Of a DNA stretch of 64,000 bases, positions 1 through 8,953 are shown piece by piece. The translations under genes were made by a program, and so were the position numbers. The notes beneath the pieces are model-generated. The model was not told the origin of the DNA. It searched no databases and worked only from the letters and a program-made list of their open reading frames with translations. The stretch is from Bin55 sp009840545 (GTDB lineage Bacteria; Pseudomonadota; Gammaproteobacteria; Pseudomonadales; Azotimanducaceae), in contig OZ242357.1 in NCBI GenBank assembly GCA_965208815.1, forward strand, positions 1,426,001-1,490,000, in the 5' to 3' direction. Position 1 is the first letter of the stretch, and every line of letters starts with the position of its first letter.

Positions 1-2
1 TC

Positions 3-1265
3 GCTGAGTCTCTCAAAATTGTTAACACGGCAGGATGGGACACCGATTGCAATTCTGGAAACCTCGGGTGCTTGATGGGGATTCGAAACGGACTGAAGGG
101 CATCGACTCGGGACCTGATTGGCGAGGTCCTTTTGGGGACACTTGCTATGTTCCAACTGCGGATAGCGGAGGCGGAATTACCGATGCCGTGACGATCACC
201 CGCAGATTGGTACGAACAACCAGAAAACTACATGGATCACCTGATACACCCCCCAAGCAAGGAGCTCGCTTCCACTTCTCCTACCCAGGTTCTATGCAAG
301 GATTTCAAGGAGAAAACTGTAGCGTTGAAAACACACTGATACCTAACACAGACCAACGTGGCTTGCGAATTCAGTTTGATTCAGATCAAACTACATGTGC
401 TCGAGCAATGACACCAGTGTTTGTCGATTCCTTGGAAACTGCACAGTACTTCGAGGGGCGTGGCTACGGATTAATGACTAGTCCCATGCTCAATTCTGGA
501 CAAACCGTTACGTGCAAAGTCGCTCATCCAGGAGACACCTCCACTTCTGTTAGTGTTGCACTCAGTTTCGGTGTCTTCGATGAACAGGACCAAGTTGTAT
601 ATCACCGAGGCCAGGAAGCAACTCTAGGGTCCAACGAATCATGCTCGATTGAGTGTAAGGTACCGGATTTTGACGGATACCCCATTAGCAGCATCGGAAT
701 CGAAATAGTCAGGTCTGACACTAGCGATTCCATCTACTTGGACAGCTTGGATTGGTCGGGAAGTCCAAGTGTTTCCTTGGGCAGACGCAAAGGGAGAATG
801 TGGAGCAAAGCATGGGTGAATGGCGTTGATTCATTCTGGTCCTGGGCGGAGAGCTTTCGCATAATTCACAACACTGGGACCGGTCTTGTTTTGTACGGTA
901 ACCGAGACTGGACTGACTATCGAGTACGCGCTGACGTCAGGCCTCACCTTGTCAATCAAGTAGGCGTCGCATGCAGGGTACAAGGAATGAAACGCTACTA
1001 CGCACTCATACTCACCAAAGACAATCGCGTCCAGCTAGTTCGTGAACTCGATGGATTCTCTGTGATCGCAGAGGCCCCATTTGAACTGAGTCTTGGCAAG
1101 ATGTATGAGTTTGACTTGACAGCAAGTGGATCAACGCTAATTGGTGCTATTGATGGAGAAGAATTGTTGCGAGCAAATGACTCATCATTGGCCCAGGGAG
1201 GAATCGCGTTACTCATTAACGAAGGACGAACAGCTACTCAAGCAGTATCCATCGAACCAGCGTAA
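3..1265 (+). CDS. ADP-ribosylglycohydrolase-family protein with C-terminal lectin-like domain (5' truncated)
   Basis: The reading frame is open from the window edge, so the start lies outside. The first ~50 residues carry the C-terminal signature of ADP-ribosylglycohydrolases (DraG family): a GWDTDCNSGN segment holding metal-binding Asp residues, followed by a DWRGP segment and a PTAD...ITDAV helix. Enzymes of this fold hydrolyse ADP-ribose bonds using two Mg ions. The remaining ~330 residues are not part of that fold. They are beta-rich, and the last ~180 (WTDYRVRADVRP... to a FDLTASGSTLIGAIDG turn) resemble LamG/DUF1080 concanavalin-type domains seen in secreted or sugar-binding proteins. 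The arrangement suggests a glycohydrolase targeted to a glycan or other surface ligand. Substrate is unknown. Family call firm; C-terminal domain call moderate. Confidence 0.82.
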   Translation, partial: AESLKIVNTAGWDTDCNSGNLGCLMGIRNGLKGIDSGPDWRGPFGDTCYVPTADSGGGITDAVTITRRLVRTTRKLHGSPDTPPKQGARFHFSYPGSMQGFQGENCSVENTLIPNTDQRGLRIQFDSDQTTCARAMTPVFVDSLETAQYFEGRGYGLMTSPMLNSGQTVTCKVAHPGDTSTSVSVALSFGVFDEQDQVVYHRGQEATLGSNESCSIECKVPDFDGYPISSIGIEIVRSDTSDSIYLDSLDWSGSPSVSLGRRKGRMWSKAWVNGVDSFWSWAESFRIIHNTGTGLVLYGNRDWTDYRVRADVRPHLVNQVGVACRVQGMKRYYALILTKDNRVQLVRELDGFSVIAEAPFELSLGKMYEFDLTASGSTLIGAIDGEELLRANDSSLAQGGIALLINEGRTATQAVSIEPA

Positions 1266-1483
1266 GTAGAGCAGGACCGCCCTTCAATTCGATGGGAAGG
1301 ATTCCTTCGATTAGTGAATGTTTCGACTTTGCATCTTGCTGTTGAACGATGTTCCTCAACACTCAATGGCATTCGTAATATAGAATTCGTAGCAGCGAAA
1401 ACACCCTTCGGAGCCCAAGTTCAATATCGAATCTCGGAGCTGCCGAAATTACCTACTAAAGCACTTGTTAACACGATTGAGCA

Positions 1484-2266
1484 ATGACTGAATGGACTAG
1501 AAAAAAGGACGAAGCATCCAATCACGAGTTTGATGCCGGCAAAGTAGCTTCAAGTATCCGTGAAGGAATTCGTAGCCGATTGAAGCGCTTGAATCAGGCC
1601 TGGGTCGCGGTCCGCGCCCTATTTGACGACCCCGAAGACACCGAACAGGTATTTCGCGTGATTACCGCATTGCGCGGCAAGTCGCTAGAACGCGCGTACC
1701 TGCGATTCAGATCAACCAATACTGGAACCCGAGTTTTGTCCGAGGAAACCGACCTTCTAAGTTCGCTTCGAGATCGGACTGCCCTTGAGAAACACCAAGA
1801 GGGGACTCTCGCGAGAGCTTACTTGCAATTTGTTAGATCTGGTGACCTGACTGCCGACGGACTCGTCGAAGCAAGCTACGAAGCAACAGAAAACATCGAA
1901 GATCGAGATCTGCTGCGCTATCTCAACAGAATTCGAGACATGCACGACCTTTGGCACACGCTGACCCGGTACGGAAGAGAACCTCTGGGAGAAGCTTGTC
2001 TATTGGCGTTTACGTTTGCCCAGATGAAGAATCCCGGCACGGCATTCATCGTCGTACTGGGGAGCCGTCGCCTTGCTCAGGGTTATGGTCGAGGGACGAT
2101 TCATGCTCTATGGCGAGCATATCGTGATGGAAAGCGAGCATCCTGGCTTGCGGCACAACCGTATGAAGAAATGCTTGGAACCGATGTTCAAGAGTTGCGC
2201 AGTATGTTGTCCATTCCTGAACCAACTGCATACTGGCTAGTCTTGGAACAACATGGTTTGCGCTAG
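1484..2266 (+). CDS. coq4: Coq4-family ubiquinone biosynthesis protein
   Basis: 260 residues, the normal length of bacterial Coq4 homologues. The diagnostic metal site HDxxHx(11)E is complete: His154-Asp155, His158 and Glu170 inside MHDLWHTLTRYGREPLGE, followed by the helix ACLLAFTFAQ. In eukaryotes COQ4 organises the ubiquinone-synthesis complex and has been shown to act in oxidative decarboxylation of C1 of the ring; bacterial relatives are assumed to act in quinone synthesis. The ATG start follows a 218-bp gap after the upstream gene, and no other coq gene is adjacent. The gene is the best taxonomic marker in the window because it implies a ubiquinone-using (proteobacterial-type) host. Confidence 0.85.
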   Translation: MTEWTRKKDEASNHEFDAGKVASSIREGIRSRLKRLNQAWVAVRALFDDPEDTEQVFRVITALRGKSLERAYLRFRSTNTGTRVLSEETDLLSSLRDRTALEKHQEGTLARAYLQFVRSGDLTADGLVEASYEATENIEDRDLLRYLNRIRDMHDLWHTLTRYGREPLGEACLLAFTFAQMKNPGTAFIVVLGSRRLAQGYGRGTIHALWRAYRDGKRASWLAAQPYEEMLGTDVQELRSMLSIPEPTAYWLVLEQHGLR

Positions 2267-2373
2267 GTTTGCGCCTAGGAATTATCAGTCCTAGTACAAA
2301 CTCTCATGTACACAATAAGCGTAGGGTCTAGAATTCGAATGACTTTTGCGCACATTCTTTGGATTTGAGACAC

Positions 2374-3450
2374 ATGGCTGAAGCAATAACTACTCTCGAT
2401 GAATTTGAACAGGAATATGGCAAGGGGATCGGACAGACGCTGCCTTCAAGGGGTTATCGCGAAGCTAGTCTGGACAACATTCGAAGATTCGGGGACGGCG
2501 TAGGGGATTACAACCCTCTATGGCGCAACGAACGCCACGCAGAGAACAGTAGATTCGGAGGTATCACAGCACCTCCAATGTTCATTTATGGTGCAAGTCT
2601 TGGAATCGGTGCCGCGATTAACGGAACGATTGACGGGAGACGTCTCTCTTCAGCCAACTTTCCAATGAATTACGCAGGTGGAGAAATCACGTTCTTGCGT
2701 CCCATATGGCGAGATGATCGCATCCGTGCACAGGAGTCTGTAGTTGGCATAGAGCGGAAACACAGCGACCGAATTGGGGACTTTTGTATTTGTATTGCAA
2801 TGGTTGAATACTTCAACAATCGCAACGAACTTGTGGCCACAAAAAAGACAAACATGGCCCGCTACAAGAACTTAGGCGGCGGACGAACCATGAAGTATGA
2901 CCGTGAAGTCAAGACAAACGTAACACCCACCCCACCTGACCCTCTAGTGTTTGAGCGACAAAGACGCGGTTCGGACATGCGGAAGTGGGAAGATGTTGTC
3001 GAAGGTGAAGCAATCCCAACGCTTGCGAAGGGTAGCTATACAGTCACGGAACTGTTTCTGTTCACACACGGTGTAGTCGGCACAGGAAGAAGCCCGCGCG
3101 GGGCTTTGGAAGCTGAAGACTCATCAGATCTTGGTGGAGGCGGACGCTACGACAAGAAGCATGCACAAGTGCGAAGGAATATGCCTGGACAGTTCGACTG
3201 GGGTCCGCAGCGCGTCTGTTGGCTCTGCCAGATAGCAACGGACTGGGCAGGTGACGACGCAAGCATTCTGTCTCTCAATACTCGCGTGCGACATCCCAAC
3301 ATTGTGGGAGATACAAATACAGTCTACGGCAATGTTGCGCGCAAGTTCACCGACGGAGACAAGAAACTGGTCGAATTGCAGGTGTGGAACGAAAACCAAG
3401 CTGGACTACATACTGCAGAAGGAACGGTGCTTATACAGTTAGCCGGATAG
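2374..3450 (+). CDS. MaoC-like (double hot-dog) acyl dehydratase
   Basis: About 358 residues from the ATG at 2374; an in-frame TTG lies 15 bases upstream, but ATG-Ala-Glu-Ala is the more likely start. Two hot-dog repeats are visible. The N-terminal one contains FGDGVGDYNPLW and GITAPPMFIYGA, the hydratase pocket of MaoC/FAS1-like dehydratases. The C-terminal one contains a HPNIVGDTNTVYGNV segment near residues 305-320. Such proteins hydrate or dehydrate enoyl/3-hydroxyacyl-CoA esters. The gene stands alone between coq4 and an insertion sequence, so the pathway cannot be read from its neighbours. Family confidence is high; substrate unknown. Confidence 0.82.
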   Translation: MAEAITTLDEFEQEYGKGIGQTLPSRGYREASLDNIRRFGDGVGDYNPLWRNERHAENSRFGGITAPPMFIYGASLGIGAAINGTIDGRRLSSANFPMNYAGGEITFLRPIWRDDRIRAQESVVGIERKHSDRIGDFCICIAMVEYFNNRNELVATKKTNMARYKNLGGGRTMKYDREVKTNVTPTPPDPLVFERQRRGSDMRKWEDVVEGEAIPTLAKGSYTVTELFLFTHGVVGTGRSPRGALEAEDSSDLGGGGRYDKKHAQVRRNMPGQFDWGPQRVCWLCQIATDWAGDDASILSLNTRVRHPNIVGDTNTVYGNVARKFTDGDKKLVELQVWNENQAGLHTAEGTVLIQLAG

Positions 3451-3576
3451 TCTCACAAAGTAGAGCTGACACGGCCATCGACTAGTCCTCGATTCCAATT
3501 GCAAACGATTGGTGCACTTCAACTGTAAATTCACTTACCACTATGGCAGGAATTGAGTCGACTTCTCTTTGTTGAT

Positions 3577-5128
3577 CCTTGATATCCGGTTAAGCGAAAT
3601 TGCCAAAGAAAATCCGGCGCGCTCATAACAGGTCGTTTCGCTAAAATAGCGATTCCAAAACAACTCACCTGTCAGGTGCGCACCGGAGGCGTATGAGCAT
3701 GATAACAAATCCCCGTCGCGTCGAGGTCGATTTCAGCAATCACCATCTCACGGGATCGGGGGGACTGTGCTTTCTTTCGCGCATGGCGCGTCGACTGGAT
3801 CTGTTTCGCGAGCTCTCGGGTCTGCGCTCTCTGAAGCGACGGCGACGGGGGGTTCCGGACGCCGAGAGGACGTGGTCGCTGATCGCCTCGCTGGCCCTGG
3901 GGAACGGTGCCCTGTCGGATCTGGAGGTTCTGGGATGGCGCGGCACTTTCTCGACGAGCTGGGCTACGTGCCGCTGTTTCTGGACTCCACGCAGATCGAG
4001 GTGCGGGGCGGACGCTTCGAGGGGGCGGCCAGGGACTACCAGGGGGAGACCGGCTACCAGCTGGCGGCCGCCTTCGTCGGGCACGTCCAGGTGAGCGGTC
4101 GTCTTCGGCCGGGCAACACCCATCCCGCCCACGGCTGGCTCGAGCAGGTGGAGCGCGACGTCGAGCCGCTGCTGGCGGGCGTTCCGGTGTGGGGGCGCAT
4201 GGACAACGCCTACTACCGCAGGGACGTGGTGGAGCACTTCGAGGACCGGGGCTGGGACTACTCGGTCAGCGTGACCTCGGAGGTCGCCAAGCGACCGATC
4301 CTGGACGCGGCGGCACAGGTGCTGGAGGACGCGGACTGGGAGGAGATCAACGAGCACGAGAGGGCGGCGCTGATCACGCATCGCCCGACGCGGTGGCGCA
4401 ACATGCAGACCTACGTGGTGGTGCGCCAGGAAGTGGTCGGCGGGGAGCGGCTGCTGTTTCCGCGGCACACCGTGATCCTGGTGTCGCGCGACGATCTCGA
4501 CCTGAAGGAGCTGGTGCTCCGCCATCGCGGCAAGCAGGGGCAGGAGAACGCGTTCAAGGGCCCGCTGCGGGAGATGAACCTGCACCATCCCCGCTGCATG
4601 GGGTTCCGGGCGAACCAGGCGTACTACGAGTGCGCCCTGATCGCCCAGCTGCTGGTGCGGGCCGTCCAGCACCGCATGCTGCCCAAGGAGGCGCGGAGCC
4701 GCAGCCTCGGCTACGTCATCCGGCACCTGATGCGCACGGTGGCCGTGCTGGTGCGCACCGGCCGTCGTCTGTATCTGAACTTCGCGCGCTCGAACTGGGA
4801 GCTGGCCTGGCTGCTTCATGCCGCGGACAGCTTCGGGGAGACCGTCGCAAGCTGAGCGCCGCGTCGGGCGACATCGAGACTGACGTAGCGGCGACATGTT
4901 CCACGTACCGGCGAAGAGTTCCGCTCTTCCGCGAATCGGTTCGTCCCAAAACTCGCAAAACCAGCGCGCCAACGCGCAGTCGCGCCGAAATATGCGGTTC
5001 CCCGTCGACTCTCGCGCACACTCGGCGTTCGTGGCGGCATCCTCGTCCCATTCAAGAGCAAAAACTATCTGGCGTTGGATGGAATGATCTAGAATCCGAC
5101 CTCTGCAGACCTTAACCGGATATCAAGG
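3577..5128 (+). mobile_element. IS1380-family insertion sequence, left copy (defective, 1,552 bp)
   Basis: Ends are perfect 18-bp inverted repeats: CCTTGATATCCGGTTAAG at 3577-3594 and its complement at 5111-5128. The 9-bp sequence TTTGTTGAT flanks the element directly on both sides (3568-3576 and 5129-5137), so it is a target-site duplication. The interior is strikingly GC-rich compared with the host. Compared with the intact copy at 22,923-24,622 it lacks exactly 148 bp. The breakpoint lies in the 7-mer GGGATGG (3932-3938), which occurs at both ends of the missing segment in the intact copy. About 255 bp of non-coding sequence follow the transposase before the right repeat. Confidence 0.93.
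3693..4855 (+). pseudogene. IS1380-family DDE transposase, frameshifted by a 148-bp internal deletion
   Basis: The start ATG (3693, preceded by GGAGGCGT) and the N-terminal ~80 residues match the intact transposase of the second copy. At 3932-3938 a 148-bp segment is missing; 148 is not a multiple of 3, so the original frame runs into out-of-frame residues and stops at 4094. The remainder of the transposase, including the catalytic segments LFLDSTQIEV, WGRMDNAYYRR and GKQGQENAFKG, is present in another frame up to 4855. No functional transposase can be made from this copy, though it could still be moved in trans because both ends are intact. Confidence 0.92.
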
Positions 5129-5205
5129 TTTGTTGATTCACCAGTACGAGATGTTGGATCCGTGCGTATAATCACTGTAATTTTGTCGGATCAAAGGAGG
5201 TGGTA

Positions 5206-5238
5206 ATGTCTACAGTCATAGGGAGTTGGACTCTCTAA
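5206..5238 (+). CDS. 10-codon mini-ORF with an exceptionally strong Shine-Dalgarno (candidate leader peptide)
   Basis: AAAGGAGGTGG, close to a full complement of the 16S rRNA 3' end, precedes an ATG by a few bases. The ORF reads MSTVIGSWTL then TAA. A perfect -10 box TATAAT lies at 5167-5172, but no good -35 is seen 17 bp upstream. The last codons fall in a hairpin (GGGAGTT 5221-5227 with AACTCCC 5237-5243), and a strong intrinsic terminator follows at once. This could be a leader peptide controlling read-through towards the LLM gene at 5381, or part of a small RNA. There is no run of a single amino acid to indicate classic attenuation. Translation is inferred only from the ribosome site. Confidence 0.4.
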   Translation: MSTVIGSWTL

Positions 5239-5251
5239 CTCCCAAGATTGG

Positions 5252-5282
5252 ACAGCAGAGCCTCCCCAGGCTCTGCTGTTTT
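5252..5282 (+). terminator. Rho-independent terminator
   Basis: Perfect 11-bp stem ACAGCAGAGCC / GGCTCTGCTGT with loop TCCCCA, followed by a short T run. It lies 13 bases after the stop of the 10-codon mini-ORF, so it would end a very short transcript starting near the TATAAT at 5167. Confidence 0.8.
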
Positions 5283-5339
5283 CATTTGTGCAGTCGCACG
5301 TTCCAAGTCTCCTGAACTGCGTATAGCACACCAAGACGG

Positions 5340-5366
5340 CGACCTTCGACTTTCAAGGTCGTTTTT
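5340..5366 (+). terminator. Second rho-independent terminator directly upstream of the LLM gene
   Basis: Stem CGACCTT (5340-5346) / AAGGTCG (5355-5361) with an 8-base loop, followed by TTTTT. It ends 14 bases before the ATG of the next gene, so any transcript coming through the mini-ORF region meets two terminators in tandem before that gene. Confidence 0.65.
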
Positions 5367-5380
5367 ACATATCCACAAGC

Positions 5381-6283
5381 ATGAAACTGTCAGTTGAATT
5401 TCCAGCCATAAGCTTTCGCGAAGGTCCAAGTGCAATGGCAAGGCTAGCCCGATCCATTGAAGAGTTGGGCTACGACCAAATCGACATTTTCGATCATGTG
5501 GTAATGGGATTTCCTACCGACACGCGAACTGCGCCTTGGTATCCCTCTCGTATGCCCATTCTTGAAGCCCTTACTACTCTCTCGTTCATAGCCGCAAGCA
5601 CGAAGTTCATCGGTATTGGAACAGAAGTACTCGTTCTACCTCAGCGACAACCAGTCCTAGTGGCAAAGCAAGTCTCGACACTCGACATTCTTTCGGGCGG
5701 ACGGATCCGTTTGGGTGTAGGCGTCGGTTGGCAAGAATCGGAATACGAAATGCTTCACGAGTCCTACCATAATCGCGGAAAGCGTATGGACGAAGCAATC
5801 CAAGTATTGCGCGAGTGCTGGGGCAGTGAAGTCGTGAATTACGAAATGGAGCACTACTCCGCAGACTCTATGGCCTTTGAACCCAAATCTCCGCAAGGCC
5901 AGCACATTCCAATTTGGATTGGCGGAATGAGTGAGAGAGCGCTCCAGCGAGTCGGTGAACTTGGAGACGGATGGCTCTCGATGCCACTAACCGATATGGA
6001 TTGGGCAAGAAGTGCAGTCGACACCATTAGAGCCCATGCAATCAATGCTGGTCGTGATCCCGAGTCTCTAGGATTTCAAATGATGCTCGACTCTCCACCT
6101 CAAGATGAAGAAGGAAAGAACTTCTACAAGAAAATGGACAATATCAAAGCTCGCATAGAAATAGTTCAAGAACTAGGCTTTGATTGGGGATCATTAAACG
6201 CAACCGCAATTTTCCAAGCGGGATTCCGAACTGTGGACGCAATTATCGAAAAATTGGGGGAGATTCATGAAGCGGTCACGTGA
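5381..6283 (+). CDS. LLM-class (F420-type) flavin/deazaflavin oxidoreductase
   Basis: 300 residues, usual for the luciferase-like monooxygenase family (TIM barrel). Visible family features are the N-terminal strand KLSVEFPA, YDQIDIFDHVV, the ASTKFIGIGTEVLVLPQRQPVLVAKQVSTLDILSGGRIRLGVGVGWQ-type core (residues ~75-125, with the characteristic LSGGRxxLGVGVGW), and PIWIGGMSERALQRVGELGDGWL. The proteins use F420 or FMN to oxidise or reduce small substrates; which one cannot be read here. The gene converges on the DUF3667 gene, with one base between the two stop codons. Family firm, substrate unknown. Confidence 0.88.
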   Translation: MKLSVEFPAISFREGPSAMARLARSIEELGYDQIDIFDHVVMGFPTDTRTAPWYPSRMPILEALTTLSFIAASTKFIGIGTEVLVLPQRQPVLVAKQVSTLDILSGGRIRLGVGVGWQESEYEMLHESYHNRGKRMDEAIQVLRECWGSEVVNYEMEHYSADSMAFEPKSPQGQHIPIWIGGMSERALQRVGELGDGWLSMPLTDMDWARSAVDTIRAHAINAGRDPESLGFQMMLDSPPQDEEGKNFYKKMDNIKARIEIVQELGFDWGSLNATAIFQAGFRTVDAIIEKLGEIHEAVT

Positions 6284-6284
6284 T

Positions 6285-7370
6285 CTACAAGTTGTAGATG
6301 GATAAAGCGACAACCCCAACGAGAGATACAAGCAACCCAACACCATACATAATCATTAACAAGAGAAACTTGAGGATGCCGGAAATGTGTCCTCCACCAT
6401 AAAACTTGTGGTATGCCCAGTACGTGTGCCCTATCAGCAACAAGAAAGTTAACAGTGTCACTAGTCCCGCGAAAGCAAACTGTTTCAAGACAAAACTAAC
6501 TAACAACTGCTCAAGTGAGAGCAGAAGGAATACAAACGTAAACACGTGCATCCAGAAAACTAGCTGGTGGACTATTCGAATGTGTTTTCCACGATTGAGC
6601 AGTGACGAAGTCAGCACCATCCATGGAAATAAGATAACCATGATGAGGGCGAGATTGTTTTTGAAGTCTTCCACCAGCCGGCTAAAGTCGTAGAGCACTT
6701 TTACCAATAAAGGCGTAAACCACGAATCTAGGTCATCCAGTGTTTCTTTTTCGCTTATAGCTAAGAGATGACCTACAAGCAAGTTCTTGGAGGGAGAGTC
6801 ACTGGGTCGCGTAAGTATTTCACTGATCAACTGGTTAGTTTTTCCATCCAAACGCTCTCTAGCTGACTCAAACTCTTCAGTGAGTTCTTCCAATTCCAGC
6901 TGATCTGCTCCAATCTGCAACTCACTCTCCTCGTCACCTCCAACCGATGGCGGAATGCTCTCCTCCGTTTCAATGTCTTCAGAGTCCCAACTGTGAGATT
7001 CAGTATCAAACGACGACCAATAGTCCCGACCTTCTCTAGGATTAGGAGCAAGGACAATCAGGAAGAAGAACAGCAGGCTGCTAAAGAGATACATGCGTAT
7101 TGGCGCGACATAGCTTGCGCGTCGATTCGACCGAAATTCCACGGCCAACAAGCCTGGTTTCAGAAAAAGCGCTTTAATGGTTTGAGTTGCTCGCGAGTGA
7201 AAGTCGAACTGTTCGCGAAGAATGTCACCAATGACACGCCACAGAGAACCCTCATAGTTCTTGTCGTTTTGCCCGCACAATGGACAAAACCGTCCAACAA
7301 CTTCTACGTTACAGTTGTCGCACGTTCGTTTCTCAAGCGATTCCCAATCAGTTTGCATGCCTTCAACCAT
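6285..7370 (-). CDS. DUF3667-type membrane protein with N-terminal zinc ribbon
   Basis: 361 residues. Residues ~15-35 form a zinc ribbon with two CxxC pairs (CDNCNVEV...FCPLCGQ). Then comes an amphipathic region (FDFHSRATQTIKALFLKPG), the first hydrophobic segment at SYVAPIRMYLFSSLLFFFLIVL, a long acidic soluble stretch (~125-200) and about four more hydrophobic segments at the C terminus. This is the layout of DUF3667 proteins, membrane proteins of unknown role. An alternative start four codons downstream (Met5) is possible. Transcribed convergently with the LLM gene. Confidence 0.75.
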   Translation of the reverse strand: MVEGMQTDWESLEKRTCDNCNVEVVGRFCPLCGQNDKNYEGSLWRVIGDILREQFDFHSRATQTIKALFLKPGLLAVEFRSNRRASYVAPIRMYLFSSLLFFFLIVLAPNPREGRDYWSSFDTESHSWDSEDIETEESIPPSVGGDEESELQIGADQLELEELTEEFESARERLDGKTNQLISEILTRPSDSPSKNLLVGHLLAISEKETLDDLDSWFTPLLVKVLYDFSRLVEDFKNNLALIMVILFPWMVLTSSLLNRGKHIRIVHQLVFWMHVFTFVFLLLSLEQLLVSFVLKQFAFAGLVTLLTFLLLIGHTYWAYHKFYGGGHISGILKFLLLMIMYGVGLLVSLVGVVALSIYNL

Positions 7371-7669
7371 CGCCCGACCAAGCGAGTCATAGAGTAACTA
7401 AATTGCTATTTGAACGGAAAGTTGACGGTAGCTTGTAACGAAAGTTCACTTGAAATGGAAACCGCGACGCATTTGATAGAAATGTTTCAGCATCCCACAC
7501 GTCTCTTGAACACAGCCCGGTTTAGTCGGCGCAAAAACGTGAATCCCAACTGCAGGTTTATTCACGTGGTCACTGATATCTGGCGGATTCCGATCGTTGT
7601 TCCAAGCCGTTAACCTCTTTGATAGTCCCTGAAGCGCCGACACTTACAATGCTTTGAATTCAAGATTCC

Positions 7670-8893
7670 GTGAAGAATCTGCCACATCGATTAGGTGGCC
7701 GATTGGAACAGAAGCATGAGAACCGACCCAACAAGACGAGAACGGAAACAAACGTGAATCCCGAAACTGCAATTCGGCACGCAAAGTCTCTTGTAGAAGT
7801 AGTTGGATCGGATGCCAGGACTTCTGACGAGAATCGGCAATTGAGCCAATCTATAGCCAACGCGATGGCGGTGTGCAATCTCTACCGTATCGCAGCTCCC
7901 CAAGAATTCAATGGGCTTGACGCCGACTCGAAGACTCAGATGCGAGTGTTGGAGATCATCTCCCGGGGAAGTGGTGCAGCGGGATGGAACCTAATGATTG
8001 GCGTCGAGATATTCGGGTTGCTCGCGCCGTCGTTATGCACATGCAAGGATTTACTAGCCGATCCCTTGACCATCATGGCAGGTTCGACCGCATTTGTCGG
8101 AGAAGCCGAAGCATGCAATGGGGGTCATCGAGTCTCTGGTCAGTGGCAATTTGTCAGCGGAATTCACAATGCGGACGTGTTCGGTGCTACGGTTCGTCTA
8201 ACGCAAAAAGGGAAGGCGATAGACGACACACTCTACTATGCGATGATTCCGAAGGGGCAGTACGAAATTCTGGACACCTGGCACGTCGCTGGTTTGAGAG
8301 GATCTGGTTCCCATGATGTCAAAGTCAATGAGGTGTCTGTACCTCCGGACCGAATTGTTGCCACTCTTGGGCACGGAAACATGAGGTCGAAACAATTGAA
8401 TCTGCCACTAGGAGTTCGACTGACCTTCAATAAGGTCGCCGTTGCACTCGGAATAGCTCGTTCGGGAATTGACGCATTTTGTGAACTGGCAAGTGGGAAA
8501 GTTCCTCGTTTTTCAACGCGAACGCTCTACCAAAGACCATTCGCCCATCAGGCTGTTGCCCGAGCGGAAGCTCGGTTGCGGGGTGCAAGAGCCGCGATGT
8601 ACGAGCACGCCGAACAGGTGTGGGATGTGTGTCAGAGCGGCGATCAACTCAGTTACCACGATCGAGCAATTGCACACATTCTTGCTTGCGATGCAGTCAA
8701 GGCGGCTATTGAATCAGTGAATTACGTCACCGAAGCAGCCGGCACCTCCGCTAACGTCTTAGGAAGTCCGTTAGAGCGAATTGTGCGCGATGTACGGGTG
8801 GTTCAACAGCACGTTACTGTCGCGCCTCACCATATGGAAGATGCAGGTAGAGTGTTGCTTGGAATGGAACCGAGAGGAATCTTGTTGATGTAA
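7670..8893 (+). CDS. Acyl-CoA dehydrogenase-fold flavoprotein (HsaA/HpaB-like group)
   Basis: About 400 residues with the acyl-CoA dehydrogenase fold: an N-terminal helical domain (AMAVCNLYRIAAPQEFNGLDAD), a beta-domain (GHRVSGQWQFVSGIHNADVFGATV) and a C-terminal helical domain ending VQQHVTVAPHHMEDAGRVLLG. That tail is typical of flavin-dependent oxygenase components such as HsaA and p-hydroxyphenylacetate hydroxylases rather than beta-oxidation dehydrogenases. The longest frame starts at a GTG (7670); another GTG at residue 29 (7754) is equally plausible. About 300 bp of apparently empty sequence lie upstream. No reductase partner is adjacent, so a true monooxygenase role is unproved. Confidence 0.78.
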   Translation: MKNLPHRLGGRLEQKHENRPNKTRTETNVNPETAIRHAKSLVEVVGSDARTSDENRQLSQSIANAMAVCNLYRIAAPQEFNGLDADSKTQMRVLEIISRGSGAAGWNLMIGVEIFGLLAPSLCTCKDLLADPLTIMAGSTAFVGEAEACNGGHRVSGQWQFVSGIHNADVFGATVRLTQKGKAIDDTLYYAMIPKGQYEILDTWHVAGLRGSGSHDVKVNEVSVPPDRIVATLGHGNMRSKQLNLPLGVRLTFNKVAVALGIARSGIDAFCELASGKVPRFSTRTLYQRPFAHQAVARAEARLRGARAAMYEHAEQVWDVCQSGDQLSYHDRAIAHILACDAVKAAIESVNYVTEAAGTSANVLGSPLERIVRDVRVVQQHVTVAPHHMEDAGRVLLGMEPRGILLM

Positions 8894-8953
8894 CTGAAGG
8901 GAGATTCGGTTCGCATGACACTGCAACTCCTAGCTGCTCCAAAGACTAACAAA

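Noticed and set aside
3740..4972. A 410-codon minus-strand frame across the left IS1380 copy (and its 482-codon equivalent in the right copy)
   Set aside because: Shadow frames of a very GC-rich transposase gene, His/Pro/Arg-rich with no family pattern.
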